Source: Rhodococcus sp. IITR03 (GTDB taxonomy: Bacteria > Actinomycetota > Actinomycetes > Mycobacteriales > Mycobacteriaceae). Taken from it: a stretch of 6,691 nucleotides of DNA. The translations under genes and the position numbers were made by a program. Every line of letters starts with the position of its first letter. Position 1 is the first letter of the stretch. Shown here piece after piece: positions 1 to 6,329 of this stretch. The notes beneath the pieces are model-generated. The model was given only the letters and a program-made list of their open reading frames with translations, searched no databases and was not told the origin of the DNA. The stretch is from the NCBI GenBank assembly GCA_001017865.1, contig LATQ01000380.1:1-6691 (forward strand), in the 5' to 3' direction.

Positions 1-218
1 GGTCGGCGGGCGAGACGGGCGGGCAGTCCGCGGACGAAGAAGGCCGCGGTCAGCAGTGGAGTGCGGACCCGCAGGAAATCCAGATCATGTGCGGCCCGGT
101 AGGTGGCGGACACATCGGCTTCGACCGTCAGATGTTCGGTCAGCACGACATCGTAGGTCGGTAGATAGACATCGACCAGATCACCGGTAGCGGGGTTGTC
201 GGAATCGGTTCCTGTCAC
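1..218 (-). CDS. Unrecognised protein, 5' part only (possibly SRPBCC-like)
   Basis: The frame is open from GTG 218-216 to the window edge, about 72 codons with no stop and strongly G/C-biased third positions. The protein begins MTGTDSDNPATGDLVDVYLP and continues through TYDVVLTEHL, AHDLDFLRVRTPLL and AAFFVRGLPARLARR. It has no signal peptide or clear membrane helix. The start overlaps the TGA (217-215) of the upstream permease remnant as GTGA, and a GGAG lies two bases before it, so it appears to be the last visible gene of the ABC operon. From memory, the DVYLP...LDFLRVRTPLL...RGLP pattern resembles uncharacterised actinobacterial proteins sometimes called SRPBCC/polyketide-cyclase-like. I could not verify this and the visible part is too short to assign a fold. 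The gene is intact here, unlike its three upstream neighbours. Confidence 0.7.
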   Translation of the reverse strand, partial: MTGTDSDNPATGDLVDVYLPTYDVVLTEHLTVEADVSATYRAAHDLDFLRVRTPLLTAAFFVRGLPARLARR

Positions 219-500
219 TGCTCCACGATAGGAACATCGTGCGCCGCATGGGCTCTTTTCGCGGCGGGGGCCATCGAGATCGACGAGTGCCCATCACCAT
301 CACCGCCGCGGCTGCACCCCAGCCGCGGCGCCGGCGGTGTCGTCACCGAGCAGTGCGCCGAACAACGCGTACAACCCCACCGGAAAGACGACGGCGAAGA
401 ACACCGAGCCGGAGCCCGTCGAACCGCGGTGAGCGTGTGGGCGATCTGGGGACCGAGCGGCGGCACCGACCGGGGGGCGACCCACCTGTTCGGCGATCAC
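215..500 (-). pseudogene. Second ABC-2 permease, truncated and frameshifted remnant
   Basis: The remnant starts at GTG 500-498, overlapping the previous permease's TGA as GTGA, with AGGA about ten bases upstream. Spliced across frames it reads a short leader (IAEQVGRPP), then PPLGPQIAHTLTAVRRAP, then SVFFAVVFPVGLYALFGALL. This is the typical N-terminal layout of ABC-2 exporter permeases: an amphipathic stretch followed by the first membrane helix. Frame changes lie near 470, next to a run of six G, and near 410, where one base is missing in a GG pair. After the first helix the roughly 200 residues carrying the other helices are absent. The sequence meets a strong hairpin (304-330) and then about 85 bases to the next gene. 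Frame pieces there (VMVMGTRRSRW) faintly recall a permease C-terminus, which would imply a large internal deletion; this is weak. As it stands it cannot make a transporter. Confidence 0.6.
304..330. repeat. Strong GC-rich hairpin (11-bp stem, 5-base loop)
   Basis: The arm 304-314 (CGCCGCGGCTG) is exactly complementary to 320-330 (CAGCCGCGGCG), with loop 315-319 (CACCC). There is no T-run on either side, so it is not a standard intrinsic terminator. It sits exactly where the second permease loses its homology, so it may mark a deletion junction or a site of polymerase or assembly collapse. Confidence 0.8.
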
Positions 501-1330
501 CACAGGCATGTCCTGGGGCACCGCGTCGGGCACGACACCGGACCGCCTCGACGTGCCCGCGCCTGGTCGCGGCGGAACAGCCGTGCGGCCACCGCTGTGG
601 CGGCAAGCGTCCACAGTGCCGATAGCACCAGGCGTCGACATGCCATCCGTTCCACTGTCGAGTTGAGCGCGCAGCGCCGCACCGAACGCCCGGACAGGAA
701 ACACCGAGGCTGCTCGGTCGAGCCAGACCGGCAGATCACCGATGACGAACAGGCCGGAGACGAACGACAAGACCACAGCCACTCCGATGCCCACCGACTG
801 GGCCACCCCCGCGGACGATGTTGCCGCCGCGATGGCCACACCGATCGCCGCGGAACAGACGGTGGCCGTAAGTACCGTCACCGCCGTCGCTGCCGCGGTG
901 CGGGCGAACAGCTGCACCGCGTAGGCAAACACTTCGACGGTGAGCATCAGCGTCACCGACACGGTCGCGACGACCACGGCCGCAGCGAGGTAGGCACCGA
1001 GATGGATCCAAGACGGCAACGGGGTTCCGCGCAACCGCACCAGCAGACGCTGCTCACGGGCGGTCGCCAACGCGATCGCCCCGGTAGAGAGCGTGGAGAA
1101 CAAGACGCCGGGCGCACAGTCGGTAGGCGTGACGAACTGCATGATCCGCACACCGCTGTCGTCGACGACGTCGTTGCCGGCGAACAGACCCAGCACTACC
1201 ATCCAGTCAGCGGGATCACGCGGGTGTACACGATCACAATGCGCGAGCGCCACAGATCGAGCAGCACGTGCTGCGTCTGAGCGGCCCACAGGGCGTCAGG
1301 CGACAGGCAGCCGAGTTCGACGATACTCAT
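497..1330 (-). pseudogene. ABC-2 type exporter permease (DrrB-like), frameshifted
   Basis: This is the membrane subunit of a drug-export type ABC transporter. ATG 1330-1328 overlaps the ATPase stop as ATGA, so the pair is translationally coupled. Frame 1 gives MSIVELGCLSPDAL...LDLWRSRIVIVYTRVIPL. Near 1203 one C seems missing (CTGACTGG for CTGACCTGG), after which frame 2 gives WMVVLGLFAGNDVVDDSGVR, MQFVTPT, the cytoplasmic-loop motif LVRLRGTPLPSW, four hydrophobic segments and LDRAASVFPVRAFGAALRAQ. A second shift between about 620 and 660, of net +2 or -1, leads to LVLSALWTLAATAVAARLFR, the usual last helix and basic tail, ending at TGA 499-497. Total length of about 278 residues is normal for the family, and every expected element is present in order. 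The gene is therefore complete apart from the two frame changes. No substrate can be assigned. Confidence 0.85.
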
Positions 1331-2092
1331 CGCGCGGCCGCCCCGATCGACTCGGTGGGCGCGCCGACGAGTTGCAGGTAGACATCTTCGAGGGAGGGCC
1401 GCTGTACCTGCAGCGTCGGCAGTTCGAGGCCGCGCTCGTGTGCCCACCCGGTCAACATATGCACCGTTCCGGTGGGTCGCTCGGTACGCAACGGGAAATC
1501 GGCGCCGTCGGTGACCATGTCACCGTCCATCGCGGGCAGTTTCGCGCTGTGTGCGGTGTCAGGCAGGCGGAAGGTCACTGTGGTGACCGCTGCCGCCCGC
1601 GCCCGAAGTTGAGCCGAGGTGCCGGAGGCGATGAGCCGGTTCGGCGGCGACGATGCCGACCGATCGGCCAGGTGCTCGGCCTCGTCGAGGTAGTGCGTGG
1701 TCAGCAGCACCGTCTTCCCCAGGTCCGCAGGTTCTTCACCAGCTCCCAGGCCCGGCGGCGAGCCGAGGGATCGAAACCGGTGGTCGGCTCATCCAGGAAA
1801 AGGAGTTCGGGATCTACGATCAATCTCGAATCCGGATTCTTGCAGCACGATGCCGATTCGTACGCGAAATTCTCGGCCACCGGTCTACGGATCGTAGCCG
1901 AGCACCGACACCGTTCCGGAGGTGCGACGGCGGTGTCCTTCCAGGATCTCGACGGTCACCGTCTTGCCGGCGCCGTTGGTCCGAGCAAAGCGAAAATCTC
2001 CCCGGTCTCGACGGTGAAGGACAATCCGTCCACTGCTCACACCGGCCGTAGTGCTTGCGCAAATTGCCGACCTCGATGGCGGTAGAACCCAT
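1327..2092 (-). pseudogene. ABC transporter ATP-binding protein (DrrA-like), broken and internally deleted
   Basis: This would be the ATPase subunit for the adjacent permease. ATG 2092-2090 follows AAGGAG. Read across frames it gives MGSTAIEVGNLRKHYG, VDGLSFTVETGEIFALL, Walker A (TNGAGKT, Lys codon 1965-1963), [22 protein letters not shown], an in-frame TAG (1887-1885), then [20 protein letters not shown] (Q-loop), Walker [18 protein letters not shown] (Asp codon 1793-1791), switch-His segment [17 protein letters not shown], and the C-terminal DrrA-type RPSLEDVYLQL. Single-base losses lie near 2036, 1981 and 1721. Walker A Lys to Walker B Asp is about 57 codons, against roughly 115-120 in this family. 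The lost part, near 1822, should contain the helical domain and the signature motif (LSGGQ), which is found in no frame. The product would be inactive. Confidence 0.88.
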
Positions 2093-2096
2093 GACA

Positions 2097-2102
2097 CTCC
2101 TT
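2097..2102 (-). promoter_or_regulatory. Ribosome binding site of the ABC ATPase gene
   Basis: AAGGAG on the minus strand sits four bases upstream of ATG 2092-2090. This strong Shine-Dalgarno match fixes the ATPase start, which is followed directly by the expected N-terminus (IEVGNLRKHYG). Confidence 0.7.
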
Positions 2103-2332
2103 CGTTACGTCCCATGTCGTCACCGCGTCGGTCACCCGTCGCCTCGGTACAGCGTAGGGGCCGCGCCGACGAAAGTCGTTGTGCCACCTCTACTGCGTTC
2201 CCGAACAACGAAGACCACTTCGCCCTCAGCAGCGAAGGATCGGCGCAAGGCAAGGCCGTTTCCGACACGCAACTCCTACGCGGCCTCGCCGACTGCGAAG
2301 ACATCAGCGAGACCACCCCGCAAATCGGACGG

Positions 2333-2363
2333 TTGGGTTCCGCTCGAGCCGGGCCGGTAGGGT
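2333..2363 (+). promoter_or_regulatory. Candidate promoter of the DUF4178-aminopropyltransferase operon
   Basis: TTGGGT (2333-2338) and TAGGGT (2358-2363) match the actinobacterial -35 and TANNNT -10 patterns, with a 19-base spacer that is slightly long. Transcription would begin near 2370, about 28 bases before ATG 2398. A GGGG at 2388-2391 is the only ribosome-binding-like sequence. No other promoter is obvious before the closely spaced downstream genes. Confidence 0.35.
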
Positions 2364-2397
2364 CACCCCCGAAAATACTGCCGACCCGGGGTGTTCG

Positions 2398-2990
2398 ATG
2401 ACCGAAGTCCTGCTCGTCCTGTTGATCGTCGCCGTTGTCGCGGCTGCCATCGTGGTGGTGATCCGCACTCGCAAACCCCCGACACCACCCGCGAGAGTGG
2501 ACCCGCTCGCCGACTATCCAGAGGTATGGGATCCTTCCGAATCGGGGTTGGCGACATCATTACCTACGCCGGGATCGACCACGTCGTGCGCGGCACCCTG
2601 ACACTCGACGAAGAAGGCTATCGCTGGTACGAGCATCTGCTCGACGGGTCGACCGGCCGCCGCTGGCTCACCGTCGAGAACGACGAGGGCGAACTCGAGA
2701 TGACCCTGTGGATGCGGCGCGAGGGTACGAGTCTGGAACCCGACGGCGATGTAATCCTCGACGACCGCGTCTACCGTCAACTCGAACACGGCACCGCCCA
2801 ATTCACCGCCGAAGGCACAACAGGCACCGCTCCGGCCGGAACCATGGACTACGCCGACTATGCCACGGCCGACCACACCGGCTTGCTCGCGTTCGAACGG
2901 TGGTCTCGCGCCGGATCGTGGGAGGTGTCCACCGGACGCGCCGTGACCCGCAGCGAACTAACCGTCATCCACGCCGGACCCGCGCAGTGA
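2398..2990 (+). CDS. DUF4178 protein with N-terminal membrane anchor (one apparent frameshift)
   Basis: First gene of the five-gene set. From ATG 2398 the protein begins MTEVLLVLLIVAVVAAAIVV, a single membrane helix, then the basic stop-transfer IRTRKPP and DPLADYPEVW. At GGG 2528-2530 one G seems missing; adding it gives GSFRIGVGDIITYAGIDHVV and an open frame to TGA 2988-2990. The soluble part contains DUF4178 hallmarks: RIGVGD, VVRGTLTLDEEGYRWYEHLL, RRWLTVENDEGELEMTLW, GTTGTAPAGTMDYADY and LLAFERW...WEVSTGRAV. Corrected length is about 197 residues, normal for membrane-anchored actinobacterial members. The family's activity is unknown; it often occurs beside DUF350, DUF4247 and spermidine-synthase-like genes. 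As sequenced the frame break separates the anchor from the domain. The whole DUF4178 domain lies in the downstream frame, which is why I favour a sequencing error over true loss. Confidence 0.85.
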
Positions 2991-3460
2991 GCACGCACAT
3001 CCTCGACATCACTCCGCGTGATGTGGCTGCTTCGGCACTGGGACTGGTAATCGACGCCCCCGCGCCCATACCTCTCGTGTCCACACAGTTGACCGATTCT
3101 GCAACCGGCACCCTCACCCTCGGCGTGCTCGGCGCCTCACACGTGGTAACAGCACGCTCAGGAGAACACACGCTCACCGAACAGGTTTCGTGCGACGCGG
3201 TCGATGCGGGCGGCCGTCCGCTCCCCGACCGCGAGGACCGGGTCGGCTACCGATTCCGCAGTCGCATCACAACGGTGCAGCGCGCGGAACTGGCGCAACG
3301 AGCGAAAGAGCTGCGCGGCACGGCGAGCACCACACCGGGGTGGTTGTGTGCAGGATTTCCCGGTGACGACGACGCACTCACCGCCCTCACCGGCATCATG
3401 GCGTCGGACGAATGGCGCTGGCGGACCTGGCACCTCTACCCCGCTGCCGACACGGGGTAA
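2987..3460 (+). CDS. DUF2617 family protein
   Basis: GTG 2987-2989 overlaps the DUF4178 stop as GTGA, and the frame is open to TAA 3458-3460, giving 157 residues, a normal family length. The protein begins MSTHILDITPRDVAASALGL and has no signal peptide or membrane helix, so it is probably cytoplasmic. Recognisable DUF2617 features are the central LGVLGASHVV, the acidic and basic middle ending VGYRFRSRITTV, the helix RAELAQRAKELRG, and the C-terminal block LCAGFPGDDDALTAL followed by WRWRTWHLYP. No catalytic motif is evident and the family has no known biochemical function. The 28-base gap to the lipoprotein gene and overlap with DUF4178 point to co-transcription. It is one of the two operon genes without a frame break. 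Confidence 0.85.
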   Translation: MSTHILDITPRDVAASALGLVIDAPAPIPLVSTQLTDSATGTLTLGVLGASHVVTARSGEHTLTEQVSCDAVDAGGRPLPDREDRVGYRFRSRITTVQRAELAQRAKELRGTASTTPGWLCAGFPGDDDALTALTGIMASDEWRWRTWHLYPAADTG

Positions 3461-3488
3461 TCGTCGAAACCGAGAGCCGGTGGCGGCC

Positions 3489-3889
3489 GTGAAACGATCG
3501 ATCGCCGGATTCATGATCGGCGCTGCACTACTCGCTACCCCAGCATGCGGCAGCCAGGCACGCGACCACATCGCCGACACGTACGAATACCGTGGCACCT
3601 CGGCGATATCGACACCTATTACTCGCCCGATCCTGTAGGTACCACCGTGTCGCGGATTGTCGCAGAGGACGAACCGGCCGCACGACAAGCAGACGGCGGC
3701 AACGAGTACCTGCGGTACGACGATGACATCGTCACCGTAGGGGCCGCGCCCGAGGGCGGCAGCACCATCACCGTCGAAGACCTCGACGGCCGCTACAGCA
3801 GCGGCGGGTTCGTGTTCCTCGGTCCAGGTTTCACACCTGGTTCGCCGGCCGCCGGAAACCCCGCCGGTGGCTCAGGGAGCGCGAAATGA
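3489..3889 (+). CDS. DUF4247 lipoprotein-like protein (one apparent frameshift)
   Basis: GTG 3489 (or GTG 3480, adding MAA) starts VKRSIAGFMIGAALLATPAC, a short basic end, hydrophobic stretch and cysteine typical of a lipoprotein signal. The TPAC site is an imperfect lipobox, so lipidation is likely but not certain. The mature part begins GSQARDHIADTYEYRG. Near 3603 one G appears missing (CTCGGCG for CTCGGGCG). Adding it restores GDIDTYYSPDPVGTTVSRIV, then NEYLRYDDDIVTV, STITVEDLDGRYSSGGFVFL and GPGFTPGSP to TGA 3887-3889. These are characteristic DUF4247 blocks. Corrected length is about 133 residues, as expected. Predicted location is the outer face of the cytoplasmic membrane. Function unknown; the consistent partners are DUF350, DUF4178, DUF2617 and the aminopropyltransferase. 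Confidence 0.83.
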
Positions 3890-3921
3890 CGAACTCACCA
3901 AACCGGAACCTCGAGAAATGA
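3886..3921 (+). other. 11-codon frame linking DUF4247 and DUF350
   Basis: ATG 3886-3888 overlaps the DUF4247 TGA as ATGA, encodes MTNSPNRNLEK, and ends at TGA 3919-3921, which again overlaps ATG 3918 as ATGA. It may be a tiny coupling frame, or the true N-terminus of DUF350 split off by another one-base loss. There is no codon or homology evidence to decide. Confidence 0.25.
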
Positions 3922-4387
3922 GCCTCATCATGCTGGCAGCCGACCTCGAAATCGGCACCGTCGACCCATCGTTGTTACTGCAGGGGGTGGTCGGGACGCT
4001 GATCTACTTTGCTGTCGGCGTCGGCGTCCTCGCCCTCGGATTCGCTGTGCTCGACGGACTGACCCCTGGGAACCTACGTCACCAGGTATATGTGGACCGC
4101 AATCCCAACGCGGCACTGTTGCTCGGCGCGAATCACCTGGCGCTTGCCGTAATTGTGGTGACGGCGATCGCCACCAGCTCCGACGGATTCGCGCAAGGAA
4201 TCACCGACTCGCTCGTCTACGGACTGGTCGGTGTGTTGTTACAGGCTGCCGCTTTACTCATCATGAATCGCGTATTGCCCGGCAGATCACGACACTCGTC
4301 AGTGAGCCTCGCATGAGCGGTGCCGCCTGGGCCGTGGCGATCACCTTGCTCGCGGTGGGGTTGGTCAACGCCGCAGCCCTGTCGTGA
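3918..4387 (+). CDS. DUF350 membrane protein (one apparent frameshift near the C-terminus)
   Basis: An integral membrane protein of the DUF350 (YjfL-like) family. ATG 3918 or ATG 3930 is plausible; LAADLEIGTVDPSLLLQGVV follows. Four helices are visible: GVVGTLIYFAVGVGVLALGF, then LLLGANHLALAVIVVTAIAT, then LVYGLVGVLLQAAALLI, and a last one beyond the frame break. Between them lie the family motifs DGLTPGNLR, VYVDRNPNAALLL and the acidic loop SSDGFAQGI. Near 4284 one base is missing (GGCAGATC), so the raw frame runs out of register to TGA 4316. In the corrected frame the sequence is TTLVSEPRMSGAAWAVAITL and LAVGLVNAAALS, ending at TGA 4385-4387, which is the expected fourth helix. Corrected length is about 156 residues. 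Known DUF350 proteins are small paired-helix membrane proteins of unknown function; I infer a membrane partner for the synthase downstream. Confidence 0.87.
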
Positions 4388-4419
4388 CGCTGTGACCGCT
4401 GTGACGACTCCGGATCTCG

Positions 4420-5958
4420 ATGCCCGGCGCCCCAGCTCTGGGACGCCGGGCGCGAGCACTGCTGCTGGCAGCGGTTGCCGCGTGTGCCGCATGCGGATTG
4501 GTATACGAACTGGCACTACTGACCCTGTCGGCGAGCTTGACCGGCGGTGGCATCACCGAAACCTCTCTCATCGTGGCAGGCTTCGTCGCGGCGCTGGGTA
4601 TCGGCGCGCTGGTCGCCAAACCGCTACTGCCGCACGCTGCGACGGCATTCGTGGCAGTCGAAGTGGCTCTCGGATTGATCGGCGGATCAAGTGCCACCGT
4701 TCTGTACGTGACGTTCACCTTCGTCGGGTCGTCGACGTGGGTGCTCGTCGTCGCGACTGCAGCAATCGGGATGCTGGTGGGCGCCGAAGTCCCGCTGCTC
4801 ATGACGTTGCTCCAGACCGGTCGCAGTGCCGATGCTCGCGACACCGGCAAGGTCCTTGCCAATCTCAACGCGGCGGACTACGCAGGCGCGTTGATCGGAG
4901 GTCTGGTGTGGCCGCTGCTGTTGTTGCCTGCAGCCGGGATGATCCGTGGGGCGGCGCTGACCGGGATGGTGAATCTGGCGGCAGCAGCGATCGCGGCGTT
5001 GTTTCTGCTGCGCGGACATCTGAGACCGACAACGCGGGCGCTGTCCTTGGTGGTGTTGCTGCTTGCCGCGACGCTGCTCGGTGTGCTGCTGGCACGTTCA
5101 GCCGATATCGAGGTCACGGCGCGACAGCGCCTTTACCCCGATCCCGTGGTGCATGCGCAACGTTCGCAATATCAAGAGGTCGTGGTCACCGCTCGCGGCG
5201 ATGATGTGCGCCTGTACCTCGACGGTGACCTGCAGTTCTCGAGCCGCGACGAGCATCGCTACACCGAAGCATTGGTGTATCCGGCGCTCGCCCGTGATCC
5301 CAGCAGGGTGCTCGTTCTCGGTGGTGGCGATGGCCTTGCGGCACGGGAGCTGCTGCGGCATCCGCACGTGCGGGAGGTCGTGCAAGTCGAGTTGGATCCG
5401 ATGGTGCTCGAACTGGCGAACACTCGGTTGAGCACGCTCAATGGTGGGGCGTTGCAGGACGAGCGAGTGACGGTGGTCGTCGCCGACGCCTTCCGATGGT
5501 TGCGCGAATACGACGGTGCAGGGTTCGATGCGATCATCGTCGACATGCCGGACCCGGACACCCCTGCGCTGGGAAGGTTGTATTCGGCGGAGTTCTATGG
5601 ACTGGCCGCGTCGGTGTTGAACCCCGGCGGTCTGGTGACCGTACAGGCGGGAAGCCCCTACTCCACACCGGATGCGTATTGGCGGACGGTGTCGACCGTC
5701 GAGTCTGCGGGCCTCGGTGTGACTCCCTACCACGTGCACGTGCCGAGTTTCGGCGACTGGGGATTCGTCCTTGCCCAGGCGGGCACACCAACGACGCCGG
5801 AGCTGTCGCCGAATGCTGCGCCACGGAAGTTCCTCGACTCCTCGACTCTCGCTGGGGCGTCGTCGTTTCCGCTCGATCGGCAACCTCGCCAGATGGAGCC
5901 GTCGACATTGGATCGGCCACGCATCGTCGACGACCTCCGTCGCGGATACCAGTTCTGA
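4420..5958 (+). CDS. Membrane-anchored spermidine-synthase-like aminopropyltransferase
   Basis: 512 residues with no frame break. Residues 1-226 hold seven probable membrane segments (about 13-36, 48-68, 74-100, 105-130, 151-172, 176-197, 206-225), with LANLNAADYAGALIGGL before the fifth. Residues 235-470 form a Rossmann-type aminopropyltransferase domain: YQEVVVT (251), LDGDLQFSSRDEHRYTEAL (267-285), nucleotide-binding GGGDG (301-305), E324 in VELDP, DA at 356-357, and DMPDPDTP (375-382), the counterpart of the catalytic D-x-x-D-P loop of SpeE. SPYSTPDAYW and VPSFGDWGFVLA are further family signatures. Soluble SpeE is about 290 residues, so this is the fused membrane form. Its expected chemistry is transfer of aminopropyl from decarboxylated S-adenosylmethionine to an amine; the acceptor is unknown. 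Other frames upstream are closed, so ATG 4420 is the usable start, though an extended N-terminus from GTG 4392 is possible if a base is missing. Confidence 0.9.
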   Translation: MPGAPALGRRARALLLAAVAACAACGLVYELALLTLSASLTGGGITETSLIVAGFVAALGIGALVAKPLLPHAATAFVAVEVALGLIGGSSATVLYVTFTFVGSSTWVLVVATAAIGMLVGAEVPLLMTLLQTGRSADARDTGKVLANLNAADYAGALIGGLVWPLLLLPAAGMIRGAALTGMVNLAAAAIAALFLLRGHLRPTTRALSLVVLLLAATLLGVLLARSADIEVTARQRLYPDPVVHAQRSQYQEVVVTARGDDVRLYLDGDLQFSSRDEHRYTEALVYPALARDPSRVLVLGGGDGLAARELLRHPHVREVVQVELDPMVLELANTRLSTLNGGALQDERVTVVVADAFRWLREYDGAGFDAIIVDMPDPDTPALGRLYSAEFYGLAASVLNPGGLVTVQAGSPYSTPDAYWRTVSTVESAGLGVTPYHVHVPSFGDWGFVLAQAGTPTTPELSPNAAPRKFLDSSTLAGASSFPLDRQPRQMEPSTLDRPRIVDDLRRGYQF

Positions 5959-6014
5959 GGTGAATTCGATGACGTGTCTGGCGGTGGGTCCACATGCACG
6001 AGTGGCCTGTCAGT

Positions 6015-6329
6015 ATGCGGAGGATCTGGTTCAGCGGTGAGGAGGGCCTCGGCTTCATCGCTTCCGACGACGGCAGTGCCGACCTGTTCGTCGAGGACAT
6101 CAGCATCGAAGACAGCAACGACCACGGATTTCCTCGACGAGACCGAGACGATCCAGCCGTTCCATACTGCGTGCGCCCGTCAGTTCCACCTTCGGGAACC
6201 GAGTCGTCTGCGGGGCTCTGTCCACGAGCGTGCTGCGGACTCCGTGCAGGCCCAGTTCGACGACGAGGACCATTCCCACCAACCCGCGCCAGAGATCACC
6301 ACCGAACGACGAGTCGACACGCCCGGTAG
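6015..6329 (+). pseudogene. Cold-shock-domain remnant or divergent half-domain
   Basis: ATG 6015 opens MRRIWFSGEEGLGFIASDDG, followed by SADLFVEDISIEDSND. This matches the first three strands of a cold-shock (OB-fold) domain: WFSGEEGLGFI corresponds to WFNxEKGFGFI (RNP1) and DLFVED to the VFVHF motif (RNP2), with the usual histidine replaced by glutamate. After about 6125 similarity stops and the frame runs on as Pro/Arg-rich sequence to TAG 6327-6329. In another frame, DFLDETETIQPF could be a displaced fourth strand, which would need a -1 or +2 shift; this is weak. Intact proteins of this family are about 67 residues or longer and bind single-stranded nucleic acid. No good ribosome binding site precedes ATG 6015, and ATG 5994 in the same frame adds MHEWPVS. 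Called a remnant because the second half and the RNP2 histidine are missing. Confidence 0.5.

Larger units (their letters stand above)
2093..2397. other. Divergent intergenic region between ABC remnant and DUF4178 operon
   Basis: This 305-base stretch separates two divergently transcribed units. Open frames cross it, but none shows a ribosome binding site, recognisable protein or consistent third-position bias, so I regard it as non-coding. Apart from the plus-strand promoter candidate and the minus-strand ribosome binding site listed separately, I see only a small inverted repeat at 2209-2222 (CGAAG, four-base loop, CTTCG), too weak to call an operator. TACGCT on the minus strand (in CCCTACGCTG, about 60 bases upstream of the ATPase ATG) is a possible -10 without a good -35. 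Confidence 0.6.

Noticed and set aside
429..1280. Long plus-strand open frame (283 codons) rich in Arg and His
   Set aside because: It is the antisense shadow of the ABC-2 permeases. Composition is low-complexity Arg/His/Gly and no family is recognisable, whereas the minus strand shows clear membrane-protein homology.
1093..2085. Long plus-strand open frame (330 codons)
   Set aside because: It is opposite the ATPase and permease. Its length comes from high GC; the minus strand carries Walker A, Walker B and RPSLEDVYL motifs.
3824..3840. CCAGGT-TTCAC-ACCTGG inverted repeat as a terminator or operator
   Set aside because: It lies inside the conserved DUF4247 C-terminus (GPGFTPG), has only 6-bp arms and no T-run. 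It is explained by the codons.
4320..5204. Plus-strand frame of 294 codons overlapping the synthase
   Set aside because: Arg-rich out-of-register shadow; the synthase frame has all membrane segments and catalytic motifs.
5098..5883. Minus-strand open frame of 261 codons
   Set aside because: It lies antisense to the well-supported aminopropyltransferase, with no motif and no ribosome binding site.
5965..6040. 23-codon frame from ATG 5971 after the synthase
   Set aside because: No homology and no conserved features. It overlaps the cold-shock-like frame, which has real similarity.
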